Assembly: GCA_013791885.1 (NCBI GenBank)
Contig: VMSZ01000008.1
Coordinates: 16,425 to 80,424 of the forward strand
Length of the DNA: 64,000 nt
Direction: 5' to 3'
Origin: Sulfurimonas sp.
GTDB taxonomy: Bacteria > Campylobacterota > Campylobacteria > Campylobacterales > Sulfurimonadaceae
The notes beneath the pieces were generated by a model. It made no database searches and had not been told where the DNA came from. It saw only the letters and a list, made by a program, of their open reading frames with translations. The position numbers and the translations under genes are program-made. Of the stretch, positions 1 through 9,624 are shown piece by piece. Positions within the stretch are counted from its first letter, which is position 1; every line of letters begins with the position of its first letter.

Positions 1-297
1 CCGACTGCCCTCATTAGACTCTCAGACGGTCATCTTCTTGAAGCAAACCAACGTTTTGAAAAACTTTTGGGTTACACTGAGGATGAGTTTCGTGCAGTCG
101 GAATAAAAAGATTTTTTGAAAATGATATAGAAAGAATAAGAAAGATAGCAAAAGAAGCTTTAAAAAATGGACGCTGGTTTCAAGTTGAATGTAACTTACT
201 ATCACGAGATGAAATACCAATCCCTGTTGCAATATCAGCTTCACTTATTAAACATGATGATCAAACCTTAATTCAAGCATCTCTTCGTAGGCTCTAA
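1..297 (+). CDS. C-terminal end of a PAS-domain sensory protein (5' end outside window)
   Basis: Frame 1 is open from the first base and stops at 295-297, leaving 98 residues. They read as one PAS/PAC unit: the PAS core motif LLEANQRFEKLLGYTEDEF, then a PAC-like strand ending in a series of beta residues (VECNLLSRDEIPIPVAISAS). PAS domains bind small ligands or cofactors and mediate signalling contacts. No output domain follows, so any kinase, GGDEF or HTH part would lie upstream, outside the window. A 120-bp gap separates it from the CheB-CheR gene on the same strand. It may be part of the same sensory locus. Confidence 0.8.
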   Translation, partial: PTALIRLSDGHLLEANQRFEKLLGYTEDEFRAVGIKRFFENDIERIRKIAKEALKNGRWFQVECNLLSRDEIPIPVAISASLIKHDDQTLIQASLRRL

Positions 298-417
298 AAC
301 TCTCTTTCCTCTCCATAAATCAGCAATTAAAAAGCATGAAATTGTTATTATTCACCACAATATTTAAGTTAATTTGAATCTATTTCAAAAAAGGCTTAAC
401 AGAGTGGAGATAAGTAG

Positions 418-3387
418 ATGTCAAACAAGAAAAAGAGTAGTCCGACCCTGAAGAAAACATTTCCAATTGTTGGCATTGGAGCTTCTGCCGGAGGTTTATC
501 TGCTTTTGAAGCTTTTTTTTCAAGTATGTCCGAACTCAATCCGGAGATGGCTTTTGTTCTCATACAACATCTTGATCCCAATCACAAAAGTATATTGAGC
601 GAGATTATTCAGCGTTACACGCGTATGAAAGTCTTCGAAGTTAAAGACGGTATGCCGGTACAAGCTCACTGCGTTTACATTATTCCGCCAAAGTATGATA
701 TTGCAATCTCAGATGACACCTTGCATCTGGTCACTCCTATTCAAGAACATGGACACCGTATGCCTGTTGATTTTTTCTTTCGCTCACTTGCGCAAGATAA
801 AAAAGAAAATGCCATCGGAATAATTTTTTCAGGAACAGGATATGACGGAACAGAGGGAATCCGAGCTATCAAAGAACAAGGCGGCCTTGTCATAGCGCAA
901 GATTTATCTACCGCTGAGTTTAACGGCATGCCAAAAAGTGCTATGGATACCGGTCTTGTAGATTATGTTCTTGCTCCTGATGAAGTTCCTTTTTATCTCA
1001 TGGAAGAGTTAAAGAGACCTTCTTTGCTTTTGGGAACAAATCAAGAGAGCAATAATCTAAAAAAAATCTTTGGGCTTCTCTATGCGCAAACCGGCCATGA
1101 CTTCTCAATGTACAAGCCAAACACCATTAAACGCCGTATTGAACGCCGTATGGCAGTGAATCAAATCAACTCCCTTTCACAATATCTCAAGTATCTCCAG
1201 AGTACAAAAAGTGAAGTCGATGAACTTTTTAAAGATTTGCTCATTGGTGTCACCAATTTTTTTCGTGATTCGGAAATTTTTGCTTCACTTGAAAAAAATG
1301 TTATTCCAACACTCTTTGCTAATAAAAAATCTGATTCTGCTATAAGAATTTGGGTAGCAGGATGTTCTACCGGAGAAGAGGCCTACTCTATTGCTATTTT
1401 ACTTAAAGAGCATATGGAAAAATTGGATGAGCAGTATAACATTCAGCTCTTTGCTACAGACATTGATGCAAGAGCGATAGCCAAAGCTCGTACAGGACTT
1501 TACCCTGTCAGTATTGCTGAGTTTATCTCCAAAGAGAGACTCAAACGTTTTTTCACGCTTACTGAAGACGCCACTATGTACAGAATCCATAAAAACATTC
1601 GGGATATGCTTATTTTTTCTGAACATAACATCATTAAAGACCCTCCCTTTTCCAGACTTGACATGATTAGCTGTCGCAATCTTCTCATCTATATGAATGC
1701 CTCTCTTCAAAAAAAGCTTATTCCTTTGTTCCACTATTCTCTTTATCCGGAAGGAATACTCTTTTTAGGTTCTTCGGAGACTATAGGCGAGTTTAATGAT
1801 TTTTTTGATGTCATCGACCAAAGAGCTAAAATCTACCGATGTAAAGATATTCCGATAAATCCTAGTATTACAACCTTCACCCGAGCTAATCACATAGAGT
1901 ATATGCCATCAGCCGCGCCCATAGCACTGCAGCAAAACAAGAAAGAGATTACTCTCTCTTTGCGTGAATTAACAGAACAGACTCTTTTACAAGAGTTCGT
2001 ACCCTCAGCAGCACTCATAAACTCTCACGGAGATATTTTCTACCTTCATGGGCGTACAGGCAAATACCTTGAAATGCCTGCAGGCGAAACAGGAGTAAGC
2101 AATATTTTAGTAATGGCCAGAGAAGGTTTGCAGCATGATTTGAGTGTCGCTTTACAAAAAGCCATCTTTACGGACGAGCTTGTCTCAAAAACAGAAATTC
2201 TTATGAGAACCAACGACCATTTCAACATGGTAAACCTTCAAATCCGTCCTTTGCATCTCAGTAAGGAGATGCACCAGCATGAACCTTTATATCTTGTAAT
2301 TTTAGAAGAGGTTTCAGCTATTCATCAGAAGCAACTAAAAGAAGAAAAACTTCTAGAGAGCACTCCCATAAAAGATGAAAATATTAAAGATGCAGCGAGT
2401 ATTAAAAAACTCCGTCAAGAATTACATCTTAAAGAGAAGTTTCTTCAAACAGCCAACGAAAAAGTTAGAACTTACAATGAAGAACTGAAATCTTTTAATG
2501 AAGAGATACAGTCCATGAACGAAGAACTCCAATCGACAAACGAAGAGCTTGAGACATCAAAAGAAGAACTGCAGTCTGTCAATGAGGAGCTCTCAACCGT
2601 AAACGCAGAACTTCAGGAAAAAGTCACCGACCTCTCCCGCTCCAACAACGACATGAACAATCTTTTAGCAGGAACGGGTATTGGAACAGTATTTGTAGAC
2701 CATAAACTCCGTATCTTGCGTTTTACTCCGGCTATTACAACTATTATCAATCTCATCTCTGTGGATATCGGAAGATTTATAGGGCATATTGTCTCAAATA
2801 TGCTCAATTATAACAATCTTGTCAAAGATATAAAATCTGTCCTCGATACACTCGCTCCTAAAGAGATAGAAGTACAGACGAAGAAAGGAGACTGGTACCT
2901 TATGCGAATTCAGCCTTATCGTACCGTAGAGAATGTCATTGAAGGTGCCGTCATCTCTTTTGTTGATATTACCGAGATTGTAAAAATGAGACAGGAGTTA
3001 GATTATACACATGAACTCTCAAATCTTGCCGCCATTATACGTGACTCTTATGACGCCATCATTGTACAAAACAGCGATGGGAAAATTACAACATGGAACC
3101 CTGCAGCCGTGAAACTCTACGGCTGGAGTGAAGAAGAAGCACTCACAATGTCCCTTTCGCAGAGAATTCCACCGAAGCTTTTAAAAAAAGAATTACACAT
3201 ACTGGATAAGTTAAAAAACGCAGAGAGTTTAGAACCTTACACAACGAAGCGCTTGTGTAAAAACGGAACTCTGCTTGATGTCTCCATTACTTATTCTGCT
3301 TTGCTCAACAAAGAAAGAAAAGTTTATGCCGTTACAAGCATAGAAAGAGCACTTCAAACAAATAACGAGAATGTTCATGAAAAGTAA
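418..3387 (+). CDS. CheB-CheR fusion with coiled coil and PAS domains
   Basis: This 989-residue protein has a CheB methylesterase domain first (about 15-195). Its triad is visible: Ser23 in GASAGG, His51 in IQHLDP and Asp143 in GTGYDGTEG. A CheR methyltransferase domain follows (about 210-480), with the SAM motif AGCSTGEEAYS near 313 and ISCRNLLIYM near the end. A long E/N-rich coiled coil (about 688-738) and two PAS domains (about 740-860 and 865-975) complete it. CheR and CheB methylate and demethylate chemoreceptor glutamates. Fusions of this kind lack a CheB receiver domain and usually belong to non-chemotaxis sensory systems. GGAG precedes ATG 418 by about 8 bases. The gene overlaps the downstream kinase by 17 bases, so the two are probably co-translated. 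Confidence 0.93.
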   Translation: MSNKKKSSPTLKKTFPIVGIGASAGGLSAFEAFFSSMSELNPEMAFVLIQHLDPNHKSILSEIIQRYTRMKVFEVKDGMPVQAHCVYIIPPKYDIAISDDTLHLVTPIQEHGHRMPVDFFFRSLAQDKKENAIGIIFSGTGYDGTEGIRAIKEQGGLVIAQDLSTAEFNGMPKSAMDTGLVDYVLAPDEVPFYLMEELKRPSLLLGTNQESNNLKKIFGLLYAQTGHDFSMYKPNTIKRRIERRMAVNQINSLSQYLKYLQSTKSEVDELFKDLLIGVTNFFRDSEIFASLEKNVIPTLFANKKSDSAIRIWVAGCSTGEEAYSIAILLKEHMEKLDEQYNIQLFATDIDARAIAKARTGLYPVSIAEFISKERLKRFFTLTEDATMYRIHKNIRDMLIFSEHNIIKDPPFSRLDMISCRNLLIYMNASLQKKLIPLFHYSLYPEGILFLGSSETIGEFNDFFDVIDQRAKIYRCKDIPINPSITTFTRANHIEYMPSAAPIALQQNKKEITLSLRELTEQTLLQEFVPSAALINSHGDIFYLHGRTGKYLEMPAGETGVSNILVMAREGLQHDLSVALQKAIFTDELVSKTEILMRTNDHFNMVNLQIRPLHLSKEMHQHEPLYLVILEEVSAIHQKQLKEEKLLESTPIKDENIKDAASIKKLRQELHLKEKFLQTANEKVRTYNEELKSFNEEIQSMNEELQSTNEELETSKEELQSVNEELSTVNAELQEKVTDLSRSNNDMNNLLAGTGIGTVFVDHKLRILRFTPAITTIINLISVDIGRFIGHIVSNMLNYNNLVKDIKSVLDTLAPKEIEVQTKKGDWYLMRIQPYRTVENVIEGAVISFVDITEIVKMRQELDYTHELSNLAAIIRDSYDAIIVQNSDGKITTWNPAAVKLYGWSEEEALTMSLSQRIPPKLLKKELHILDKLKNAESLEPYTTKRLCKNGTLLDVSITYSALLNKERKVYAVTSIERALQTNNENVHEK

Positions 3388-4627
3388 AAAAAATCTCAAA
3401 GCAGACTTGCGTAAAAAGGCAGAAGCAAAATGTCTTCAAGAGCCTGTTCCGAGTATCAATGAACTCAAGTCTATGTCCCTTACAGATATAGTTGCGAAAT
3501 TACATGAACTTCATGTTCACAAAATTGAACTTGAAATGCAAAATGAGGAACTCTATAAAACGCAGCTAGAACTCTATAATGCAAAAATGCGCTACTTCGA
3601 GCTTTATGACATGGCGCCTGTCGGTTACCTTACACTAGGTTGTGATGGCATTATTCTTGATGCAAATCTTGCATCCGCAGACACGATTGGGACATCGCGC
3701 GAGCAGTTGAAAAATAAAGCTCTTTCTGATTTTATCTTCTCAGATGACCAAGATCTTTACTATCTGTTTCGTAAAAAAATCGCAGACTCACAAGAGCGCC
3801 AAGTTTGTAAACTTAGAATGCAAAAATCTGATGGAAACGTCTTTTGGGCGCAAATAATAGCCAGCCCAAAAAACAAAGACTCAGAACTCTCTGCCTGTAA
3901 ACTTATTTTTAACGATATTACCGAATCCAAAACACTTGAAGCCGTAGAAGAAAACAATGAAAAACTTCATACTCTCTCCAAAAACATTCTTATAGCCCGT
4001 GAAAATGAACGCAAATCTCTAGCCAGAGAAGTGCATGATCAATTAGGTCAGCTCATGACTGCACTTAAAATAGACCTTACATGGTTCAAACGCAAACTTC
4101 CACAAGGCTCTGAGGAGCTCATAACAAAGGTTGATGCTATGCTCGGGCATATCAATTTGGGTATTCAAAGTATTCGCGACATTGTTGTACAGCTCAGACC
4201 GCTCATTCTTGATGACCTCGGCCTTGAAGCCGCCATGGAATGGCATGCACAAAGATATTTGACATCTGCACACATAGAGTACGCCATAAACTTTGAAGTA
4301 AATGAGGCGTTATTGGACGAAGATCTTAAAATAGTTTTGTTTCGTATTTTTCAAGAAGCTCTGACAAACGTCATACGCCATTCAAAAGCAACAAAAACCT
4401 TTATCTCGCTGACACAAAAAAGTGAAACACTCATCTTACAAATAACCGATAACGGTATCGGCGTGACTCAAGAGCAAATTGACAGCTCTGAGTCTTTTGG
4501 ACTCATAGGTATAAGAGAACGTCTTTACCCTTACGCCGGTGTACTTGAAGTGAGTGACCATGAAGGTTTGGGAACAAGCTTGCGTGTTACAATGACAGAC
4601 TTTAAAAAGGAAGCTACTGATGATTAA
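3371..4627 (+). CDS. PAS-domain NarX/DegS-type histidine kinase
   Basis: This soluble kinase has 418 residues. An N-terminal helical segment rich in Glu and Leu (about 30-65) leads into a PAS/PAC domain (about 70-190). A HisKA_3 dimerisation domain follows, with the phosphoacceptor His222 in REVHDQLGQ. The HATPase_c domain ends the protein, with an N box (FQEALTNVIRHS) and G boxes (ITDNGIGV, EGLGTSLRV). No membrane segment is present, so it should sense a cytoplasmic signal or receive input from the CheB-CheR-PAS protein. It overlaps that gene upstream and the response-regulator gene downstream by 8 bases. This is the pairing expected for a NarL-family two-component system. ATG 3377 is an alternative start. 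Confidence 0.93.
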   Translation: MFMKSKKNLKADLRKKAEAKCLQEPVPSINELKSMSLTDIVAKLHELHVHKIELEMQNEELYKTQLELYNAKMRYFELYDMAPVGYLTLGCDGIILDANLASADTIGTSREQLKNKALSDFIFSDDQDLYYLFRKKIADSQERQVCKLRMQKSDGNVFWAQIIASPKNKDSELSACKLIFNDITESKTLEAVEENNEKLHTLSKNILIARENERKSLAREVHDQLGQLMTALKIDLTWFKRKLPQGSEELITKVDAMLGHINLGIQSIRDIVVQLRPLILDDLGLEAAMEWHAQRYLTSAHIEYAINFEVNEALLDEDLKIVLFRIFQEALTNVIRHSKATKTFISLTQKSETLILQITDNGIGVTQEQIDSSESFGLIGIRERLYPYAGVLEVSDHEGLGTSLRVTMTDFKKEATDD

Positions 4628-5252
4628 TGTGCTGATTGCAGACGACCATGCCATACTGCGTGAAGGCCTCAAAACAATTCTTTCAGAGACGGATGATGTT
4701 CGCGTTTATGCCGAAGCAGCAAGCGGTGCAGAAGTTTTGGAAAAAGTTGATGCATCCTGCTGTGACGTTATTGTATTGGATATTTCTATGCCCAAGGGAA
4801 ACGGTCTTCAAACCCTGCGGGCACTCAGAGAAAAAGGAATCAAAATTCCGATTCTCATTTTAAGTATGCATGAAGAAGACCAATATGCTTTGCGTATGAT
4901 TAAAGCAGGTGCAAATGGCTATCTTACAAAAGAGAGTGCTCCGGAAAAGCTTATTGAAGCCATACGCACTGTCGCCGGAGGACGAAAATATATCAGCAAA
5001 GCACTTGTTGAAAAAATGGCTTTTGCACTCGATGAAACCAGTGAAAAACTCCCGCATGAAAAACTTGCAAAACGCGAATATGAAGTTATGATCCTGATAA
5101 GCCAGGGCGACAAAACCAATGAAATAGCTGCAAAACTCGGCTTAAGCCCAAAGACCGTAAGTACCTATAAAAATCGTATCTTAGAAAAAATGCAGCTCAA
5201 TAATAGTGCCGAACTTACCCGCTATGCCGTTGAAAAGAAACTCATTGAATAA
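4620..5252 (+). CDS. NarL/LuxR-family response regulator
   Basis: The 210-residue protein has a receiver domain (about 1-120) with the acidic pair Asp8/Asp9, phosphoacceptor Asp54 in VIVLDISMP, and the conserved Lys in GYLTKES. A LuxR-type helix-turn-helix follows (about 145-205; LAKREYEVMILISQG and NEIAAKLGLSPKTVSTYKNR). It should be phosphorylated by the overlapping kinase and act as a transcription factor. Its targets are unknown. The pentapeptide-repeat gene starts 9 bp after its stop codon and probably shares the transcript. Assignment to the family is firm. A specific gene name is not justified. Confidence 0.95.
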   Translation: MINVLIADDHAILREGLKTILSETDDVRVYAEAASGAEVLEKVDASCCDVIVLDISMPKGNGLQTLRALREKGIKIPILILSMHEEDQYALRMIKAGANGYLTKESAPEKLIEAIRTVAGGRKYISKALVEKMAFALDETSEKLPHEKLAKREYEVMILISQGDKTNEIAAKLGLSPKTVSTYKNRILEKMQLNNSAELTRYAVEKKLIE

Positions 5253-5261
5253 GGCAAAGAA

Positions 5262-5864
5262 ATGGCGGTAGCAGCCATTAGAGACAATTTAGACTGTTTT
5301 GCAGAGGAGTTTAAAAACATTTCTCTTTGTGGCGCCAAGATTATAAAAGCAGAGTTTGAAGCATGCACCTTTGTATCTTGCGACTTTAGTGAAACTTTCT
5401 TCTCCTCGTGCAGATTTGTTGAATGCCGCTTTGAAAACTGCAATCTGAGTCTCGTAAAACTCACAAATACCAAAATGAGCGATGTTACTTTCAACTCATG
5501 TAAAATGATAGGGATTGATTGGACGATGGGTGATTACAAAAGCCTGCTTAGTGCCGACCCTTTGCGATTTAACGAGTCTATTCTCAATGACAGTAATTTT
5601 TTCGGTTTAACGCTCGAGGGTCTGGTAATGAAAGAGTGTAAGGCAAAAGAGGTAGATTTTCGTAACTGTTCACTTTTGAGAGCCGATTTTTCAGGTACAG
5701 ATTTTAAGGGAGCACTCTTTGATAAAACACACTTGGAATATGCTAATTTCACCGATGCGCAAAATACCTACATTGACATACGAACCAACTATCTCAAAGG
5801 AGCAATCTTCAGTCGCTATGAAGCTCTTTTCCTGCTTGAAATAATGGGAATCACTTTAGTATAA
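5262..5864 (+). CDS. Qnr-like pentapeptide-repeat protein
   Basis: The 200-residue sequence is mostly degenerate A(D/N)LXX-type repeats with Cys and Phe at the stacking positions, for example CTFVSCDFSETFFSSCRF and ADFSGTDFKGALFDKTHLE. Such repeats fold into a right-handed quadrilateral beta helix that mimics DNA. The C-terminal region (YLKGAIFSRYEALFLLEIMG) resembles the dimerisation end of Qnr proteins, which protect gyrase from quinolones. Most chromosomal homologues have no proven role, and resistance should not be inferred. Placed 9 bp after a response regulator, it is probably the last gene of the signalling operon. That position is unusual for a Qnr relative. Confidence 0.85.
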   Translation: MAVAAIRDNLDCFAEEFKNISLCGAKIIKAEFEACTFVSCDFSETFFSSCRFVECRFENCNLSLVKLTNTKMSDVTFNSCKMIGIDWTMGDYKSLLSADPLRFNESILNDSNFFGLTLEGLVMKECKAKEVDFRNCSLLRADFSGTDFKGALFDKTHLEYANFTDAQNTYIDIRTNYLKGAIFSRYEALFLLEIMGITLV

Positions 5865-5890
5865 AACAGTTTTACAGTCCAGGAATATGC

Positions 5891-5986
5891 TTAATCTTTT
5901 TTCGCTTTTTTATCGTTGCGTTTTTCTTTCAAACTTTTTACCGGTGCTTTTTTCACTGCTTTTTTCGAATCTTGACCTTTTGACAT
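5891..5986 (-). CDS. Small lysine-rich protein, 31 residues
   Basis: A short reading frame on the minus strand encodes MSKGQDSKKAVKKAPVKSLK followed by EKRNDKKAKKD. GGAGAA lies four bases before the ATG. About 40% of the residues are Lys or Arg and none is Cys or aromatic. Very similar tiny basic proteins (MxKGQDxKKxxKKxPxKxxKEKR) are annotated as hypothetical in many Proteobacteria, to my recollection. The strong ribosome site and this family resemblance argue that it is real. It may bind nucleic acid, but that is a guess from charge alone. A TACAAT-like -10 element lies 37 bases upstream. Confidence 0.75.
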   Translation of the reverse strand: MSKGQDSKKAVKKAPVKSLKEKRNDKKAKKD

Positions 5987-6212
5987 AACTTCTCCTTCAT
6001 TTAAAATTTCTTAATCATACATATTGTATACGACTCACGCTTAAAGTGAGTGTCAGCGTATTTTATCTGCCTTTCTTGCCCATCACTCTCACCAACGGAG
6101 TAAAAATATGATTTTTAGTACATATTAGCAGTAAAACAAGCTAAAATCATAAAAAAATCTCAATGATGGTATTAACTATTTTTGGGTTGGTGAATTTGAA
6201 AGCGGCTGTGAT
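5987..6212. other. Intergenic stretch between divergent genes
   Basis: This region lies between the small basic protein (minus) and the L,D-transpeptidase (plus). It holds a minus-strand -10-like element (ATTGTA on the plus strand at 6023-6028) and a short inverted repeat, ACTCAC-GCTTAAA-GTGAGT, at 6033-6051. That repeat sits just upstream of the -10 element and could be an operator. No further gene is visible. The start of the following gene lacks a good Shine-Dalgarno sequence. Confidence 0.4.
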
Positions 6213-7352
6213 ATGTATTTTTTAAAACTATTTTTTGTATTTCTTTTTTTTACTCCCTTCGCATATGCGGATGGGAAGTTTTATACCCTCTCCATGTGTT
6301 TGACAAAAGATTATGACGGTGCGTCTTATTTTTTGAACAGATATCTTGATGAGCCCCAAGCAAATATATTCATAGTCAAGCTTGAGGATGGTCACTACCT
6401 CACGACATACGGCTCTTTTAACTCAAGAGAAAAAGCCTTAGAGTTTATGACAAAACTCCCCCAAAGGCTCAAGCAACATAAGCCTTTTGTCAAAGAGTTT
6501 GACTATAACTTGGCAGATGACAAAAATACACAAAAATATATATTCCATAAAGAAAGTTTGAACTATTCCATCTCTGTTTGCTCATCCAAAGAGTATAAAA
6601 ATGCGCTTGGATGCGTCAAGGAGTATATACCAAATCAAAAGAGCGATGTTTACATTATCAAAGATGATGATGGGCTCTACAAAACACTTTATGGTGCATT
6701 TGAGACACATGAGCAGGCACAGAGATTTGCAAACACGCTTGCTGATGTGACAAAATCCCAAGGGCCCTTTGTAAAAAAATTACCATACAGCCTCAAAGAC
6801 CAACGCACTTACTTGGAGAGGATTCAAAAAAGAGAATCAAAGCAGACAAAAGCAATAGATGCAGACCAGTTTGTTAAATTTGAAAAAATTGTTATCAATG
6901 TTGATTCTAAAACACATAAGATGTCACTCCATGGTATCTTGGACGGTAAAGCAGTAGAGATCAAAAAGTACAAAGTCTCCACAGCCAAAAAAGATATGCC
7001 AAAACCCTTAGGCGAAGGCGGCATAACTTCCATATCGCTGCATCCTCATTGGTACCCCACACAAGAGACTATCAAAAATTTTAAAAAGACAAAAAACATA
7101 ATTCTCCCTCCGGTTGTACCTTACGGAAATCCGCACAACTATATGGGAGAAGCAAAAATAAATCTGACACATGAAGTAAATGGTAAAAATGTATTTAGAA
7201 TACACGGTACTCTAAACGAATCCAGTATAGGAAAAAGTGAATCAGGCGGCTGCATACGAATGAAAAACTCTGAAGTATTCGAACTGGCGACTTTGCTTCA
7301 GAAATACTCTGAGAAAAAAAGTATAAAAAATATCAGAGTGATTTTAAACTAA
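6213..7352 (+). CDS. L,D-transpeptidase (YkuD) with two SPOR-like repeats
   Basis: A signal peptide (about 1-19, cleaved near AYA|DG) exports this 379-residue protein. Two similar units of about 75 residues follow (about 22-95 and 115-190). Each carries a pattern like the SPOR fold ([20 protein letters not shown] and [20 protein letters not shown]), which binds denuded glycan strands. A YkuD L,D-transpeptidase domain fills the C-terminal half, with [11 protein letters not shown] and catalytic Cys347 in SGGCIRMKN. It should crosslink peptidoglycan or attach proteins to it in the periplasm. The gene stands alone. ATG 6213 has no clear ribosome site but preserves the signal peptide, and no better start exists in frame. 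Confidence 0.88.
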   Translation: MYFLKLFFVFLFFTPFAYADGKFYTLSMCLTKDYDGASYFLNRYLDEPQANIFIVKLEDGHYLTTYGSFNSREKALEFMTKLPQRLKQHKPFVKEFDYNLADDKNTQKYIFHKESLNYSISVCSSKEYKNALGCVKEYIPNQKSDVYIIKDDDGLYKTLYGAFETHEQAQRFANTLADVTKSQGPFVKKLPYSLKDQRTYLERIQKRESKQTKAIDADQFVKFEKIVINVDSKTHKMSLHGILDGKAVEIKKYKVSTAKKDMPKPLGEGGITSISLHPHWYPTQETIKNFKKTKNIILPPVVPYGNPHNYMGEAKINLTHEVNGKNVFRIHGTLNESSIGKSESGGCIRMKNSEVFELATLLQKYSEKKSIKNIRVILN

Positions 7353-7516
7353 CCAGTCTATCGCTTTTGATTTTGACAAAGCCGATTAGAATAACGATAA
7401 TCGCGTCATTTTTAAAGCTCAAACAATTACTAAAAAATCAATCAAACGCAGCACTTAAGCAAATTATCATCAACATTTCCCTACTCTACATAAAATTAAA
7501 TTGCAGAGAAATTATT

Positions 7517-9451
7517 ATGTCAAACAGATTAGCTACAGAAGATTCCCCTTATTTACAACAGCACAAAAACAATCCTGTCGATTGGTTTCCTTGGTGTGAC
7601 GAAGCGTTTGCCAAGGCAGAAGCTGAGAATAAAGCCATATTTATAAGCATTGGTTACAGTTCATGCCACTGGTGTCATGTTATGGAAGAAAAGGTGTTTG
7701 AAAATCAGGAGTGTGCCGACATCCTAAACGCAGGCTTTGTCTGTATTAAAGTTGACCGTGAAGAGAGACCGGACATTGACAAACATTATCAGGAAGTGCA
7801 TCAGCTACTCAACCGCCGTGCGGGCGGCTGGCCGACCTCCATCTTCTGTACCCCGCAAAACAAACCGTTTTTTGCGGGAACCTACATTCCTCCCGAATCA
7901 ACACAAGGCTCTGTTCAAGGGATGGGATTCAAGGAACTCACAACGCTTATAGCTGCTAAAGTTGCAGAAGGTGACCCGAAACTTTTTCAAAACGCAAATG
8001 AAGTTGAGGGCTTTTTAAACAAAAGAAGCCACCCAAAAGAGGCAACGGTTCTCAAAGAAGATTTTACAAAAAACTTTATGCTTCAGGCAAAAGGCAATTA
8101 CGAAACCAAGCACGGCGGTTTTTCGGTAGCACCGAAATTTCCTCACTCTTCAACCCTCAACGCACTCTTAGTTGTAGACAGACTTTACGACGATATTTCA
8201 GCAAAATCTATGTACTTGCACACATTAAACTCCATGACTAAAGGCGGGATGTATGACCTTGTCGATGGCGGTTTTTGCCGTTACAGCGTGGATGATATGT
8301 TTCTGGTACCCCATTTTGAGAAAATGCTTTACGATAACGCCCTTTTATGCGACACGTATACAAAAGCATATCTCGCTTACGGCGACGAAGCACATCTGCA
8401 GATTGCCAAAGAGGTAGCTGACTTTTGGCACAATTTTATGAGCGAGGACAATCTTTTCTACAGTGCAAGCGATGCAGACAGTGAAGGTGAAGAGGGAACA
8501 TATTTTGTCTACGACTACGAAGAAGTCTATACAGTTTTAAAAGAAAACGGCTATGAAAACGCAGAGTCAATGCTTGACGAGATGCAAGTGACACAGAGTG
8601 GAAACTTTGAGGGCAAAAATATCATCCGTTTTGAAAGTGGCAAAAGAGCCGACTATTTTGAAGACGTGAAACTTTTACTGCAAGATTTAAGAAAAAAACG
8701 CGAGTATCCGTTTTGTGACAAAAAAATCCAAACTTCATGGTCAAGCATGATGATCAATTCACTTTTTACTCTTGGACAGATTGACCATAAGTACACAAAC
8801 AGAGCTGTTAAAAATCTCGATGCTCTCTTAAAAAGTATGTACATAGACGGTGTTCTTTACCACACAACACTCATTCATAAAACGCCAAAAGTAGCTGCGT
8901 TTTTAGAAGATTACGCATTCTTGGCTCAGGCACTCATCTCTGCGTTTAAGCAGACACAAGATGAAATCTATCTCATTCACGCACAAAGATTTGCCAACAA
9001 GGCGCTTGAAGAGTTTTACAACAAAGGAGACTGGAGCTTCAGCAGCGGAGAGTTTGTTACAAAAGCGGAAATTCACGACTTAACTTATACCAGCTCTGTC
9101 GCAATCATTGTCGATGTTTTACTCTCGCTTGGAACACTTTTAGAAGATGAAAAATACACACACTTCGCCTTTAAAACTATGGAGTACAACTCTTACGAAC
9201 TTGGACGTAAACCTATCTATTGCGGGCATATGCTCATTCAAGCTCTGCGCTACTTAAAAGGAGATAGAATCATAAAATCAAATATGCAGAATCTCCTCTC
9301 AAACACTTCAAAACTGGCCACTCTCTCCTATCCTTTTGTCATGTACAAACACTCTGCAGATGAAAGTTTTATGATTTGCGGAGACAAAAGCTGTTTTGCG
9401 AATACACAAGATTTAGATAAAATTAACGACCTGATACACAAATCACTATAA
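7517..9451 (+). CDS. YyaL/DUF255 thioredoxin-domain protein
   Basis: About 644 residues. The frame is open back to 7367, but the family start ([20 protein letters not shown]) falls at ATG 7517, so that start is chosen. The N-terminal domain is thioredoxin-like with a CHWC motif at residues 50-53 ([10 protein letters not shown]) and DREERPDID. The rest is an (alpha/alpha)6-barrel like that of N-acylglucosamine 2-epimerases, with [20 protein letters not shown] and the acidic segment DADSEGEEG. The family is widespread from bacteria to human spermatogenesis-associated protein 20. Its biochemical role is not established. No export signal is visible. A 33-residue lipoprotein gene follows 9 bp downstream. 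Confidence 0.92.
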   Translation: MSNRLATEDSPYLQQHKNNPVDWFPWCDEAFAKAEAENKAIFISIGYSSCHWCHVMEEKVFENQECADILNAGFVCIKVDREERPDIDKHYQEVHQLLNRRAGGWPTSIFCTPQNKPFFAGTYIPPESTQGSVQGMGFKELTTLIAAKVAEGDPKLFQNANEVEGFLNKRSHPKEATVLKEDFTKNFMLQAKGNYETKHGGFSVAPKFPHSSTLNALLVVDRLYDDISAKSMYLHTLNSMTKGGMYDLVDGGFCRYSVDDMFLVPHFEKMLYDNALLCDTYTKAYLAYGDEAHLQIAKEVADFWHNFMSEDNLFYSASDADSEGEEGTYFVYDYEEVYTVLKENGYENAESMLDEMQVTQSGNFEGKNIIRFESGKRADYFEDVKLLLQDLRKKREYPFCDKKIQTSWSSMMINSLFTLGQIDHKYTNRAVKNLDALLKSMYIDGVLYHTTLIHKTPKVAAFLEDYAFLAQALISAFKQTQDEIYLIHAQRFANKALEEFYNKGDWSFSSGEFVTKAEIHDLTYTSSVAIIVDVLLSLGTLLEDEKYTHFAFKTMEYNSYELGRKPIYCGHMLIQALRYLKGDRIIKSNMQNLLSNTSKLATLSYPFVMYKHSADESFMICGDKSCFANTQDLDKINDLIHKSL

Positions 9452-9460
9452 GGAAAATAT

Positions 9461-9562
9461 ATGAAATCACTCTTTTTAACTCTCATTCTTACTCTTGGAG
9501 CTTTAACAATCTTTACTGCATGTGAAAGAAACGATTACCAACATCCACTCCACAGAAAATAG
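9461..9562 (+). CDS. Small predicted lipoprotein, 33 residues
   Basis: AAGGA sits about 6 bases before ATG 9461. The frame encodes a lipoprotein signal peptide (MKSLFLTLILTLGALTIFTA) ending in a lipobox-like FTAC, then only about 12 further residues (ERNDYQHPLHRK). After processing, the mature product would be a lipidated peptide of about 13 residues. It begins 9 bp after the YyaL-type gene and should be co-transcribed with it. I do not recognise the family. Its size and composition recall entericidin-like small lipoproteins, but there is no clear sequence match. Confidence 0.7.
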   Translation: MKSLFLTLILTLGALTIFTACERNDYQHPLHRK

Positions 9563-9624
9563 TTTAATCCTATGGGGTTGAACTATTTTAGCTATAATCT
9601 TCCATTAAATTTCAGGGGTGTTTC

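Noticed and set aside
5262..5864. Quinolone-resistance gene
   Set aside because: The protein resembles Qnr in architecture and C-terminus, but chromosomal pentapeptide proteins of this sort are common, and no resistance can be inferred.
7367..7516. N-terminal 50-residue extension of the YyaL-type protein
   Set aside because: The extension has the composition of non-coding DNA, whereas ATG 7517 starts exactly at the conserved family sequence.
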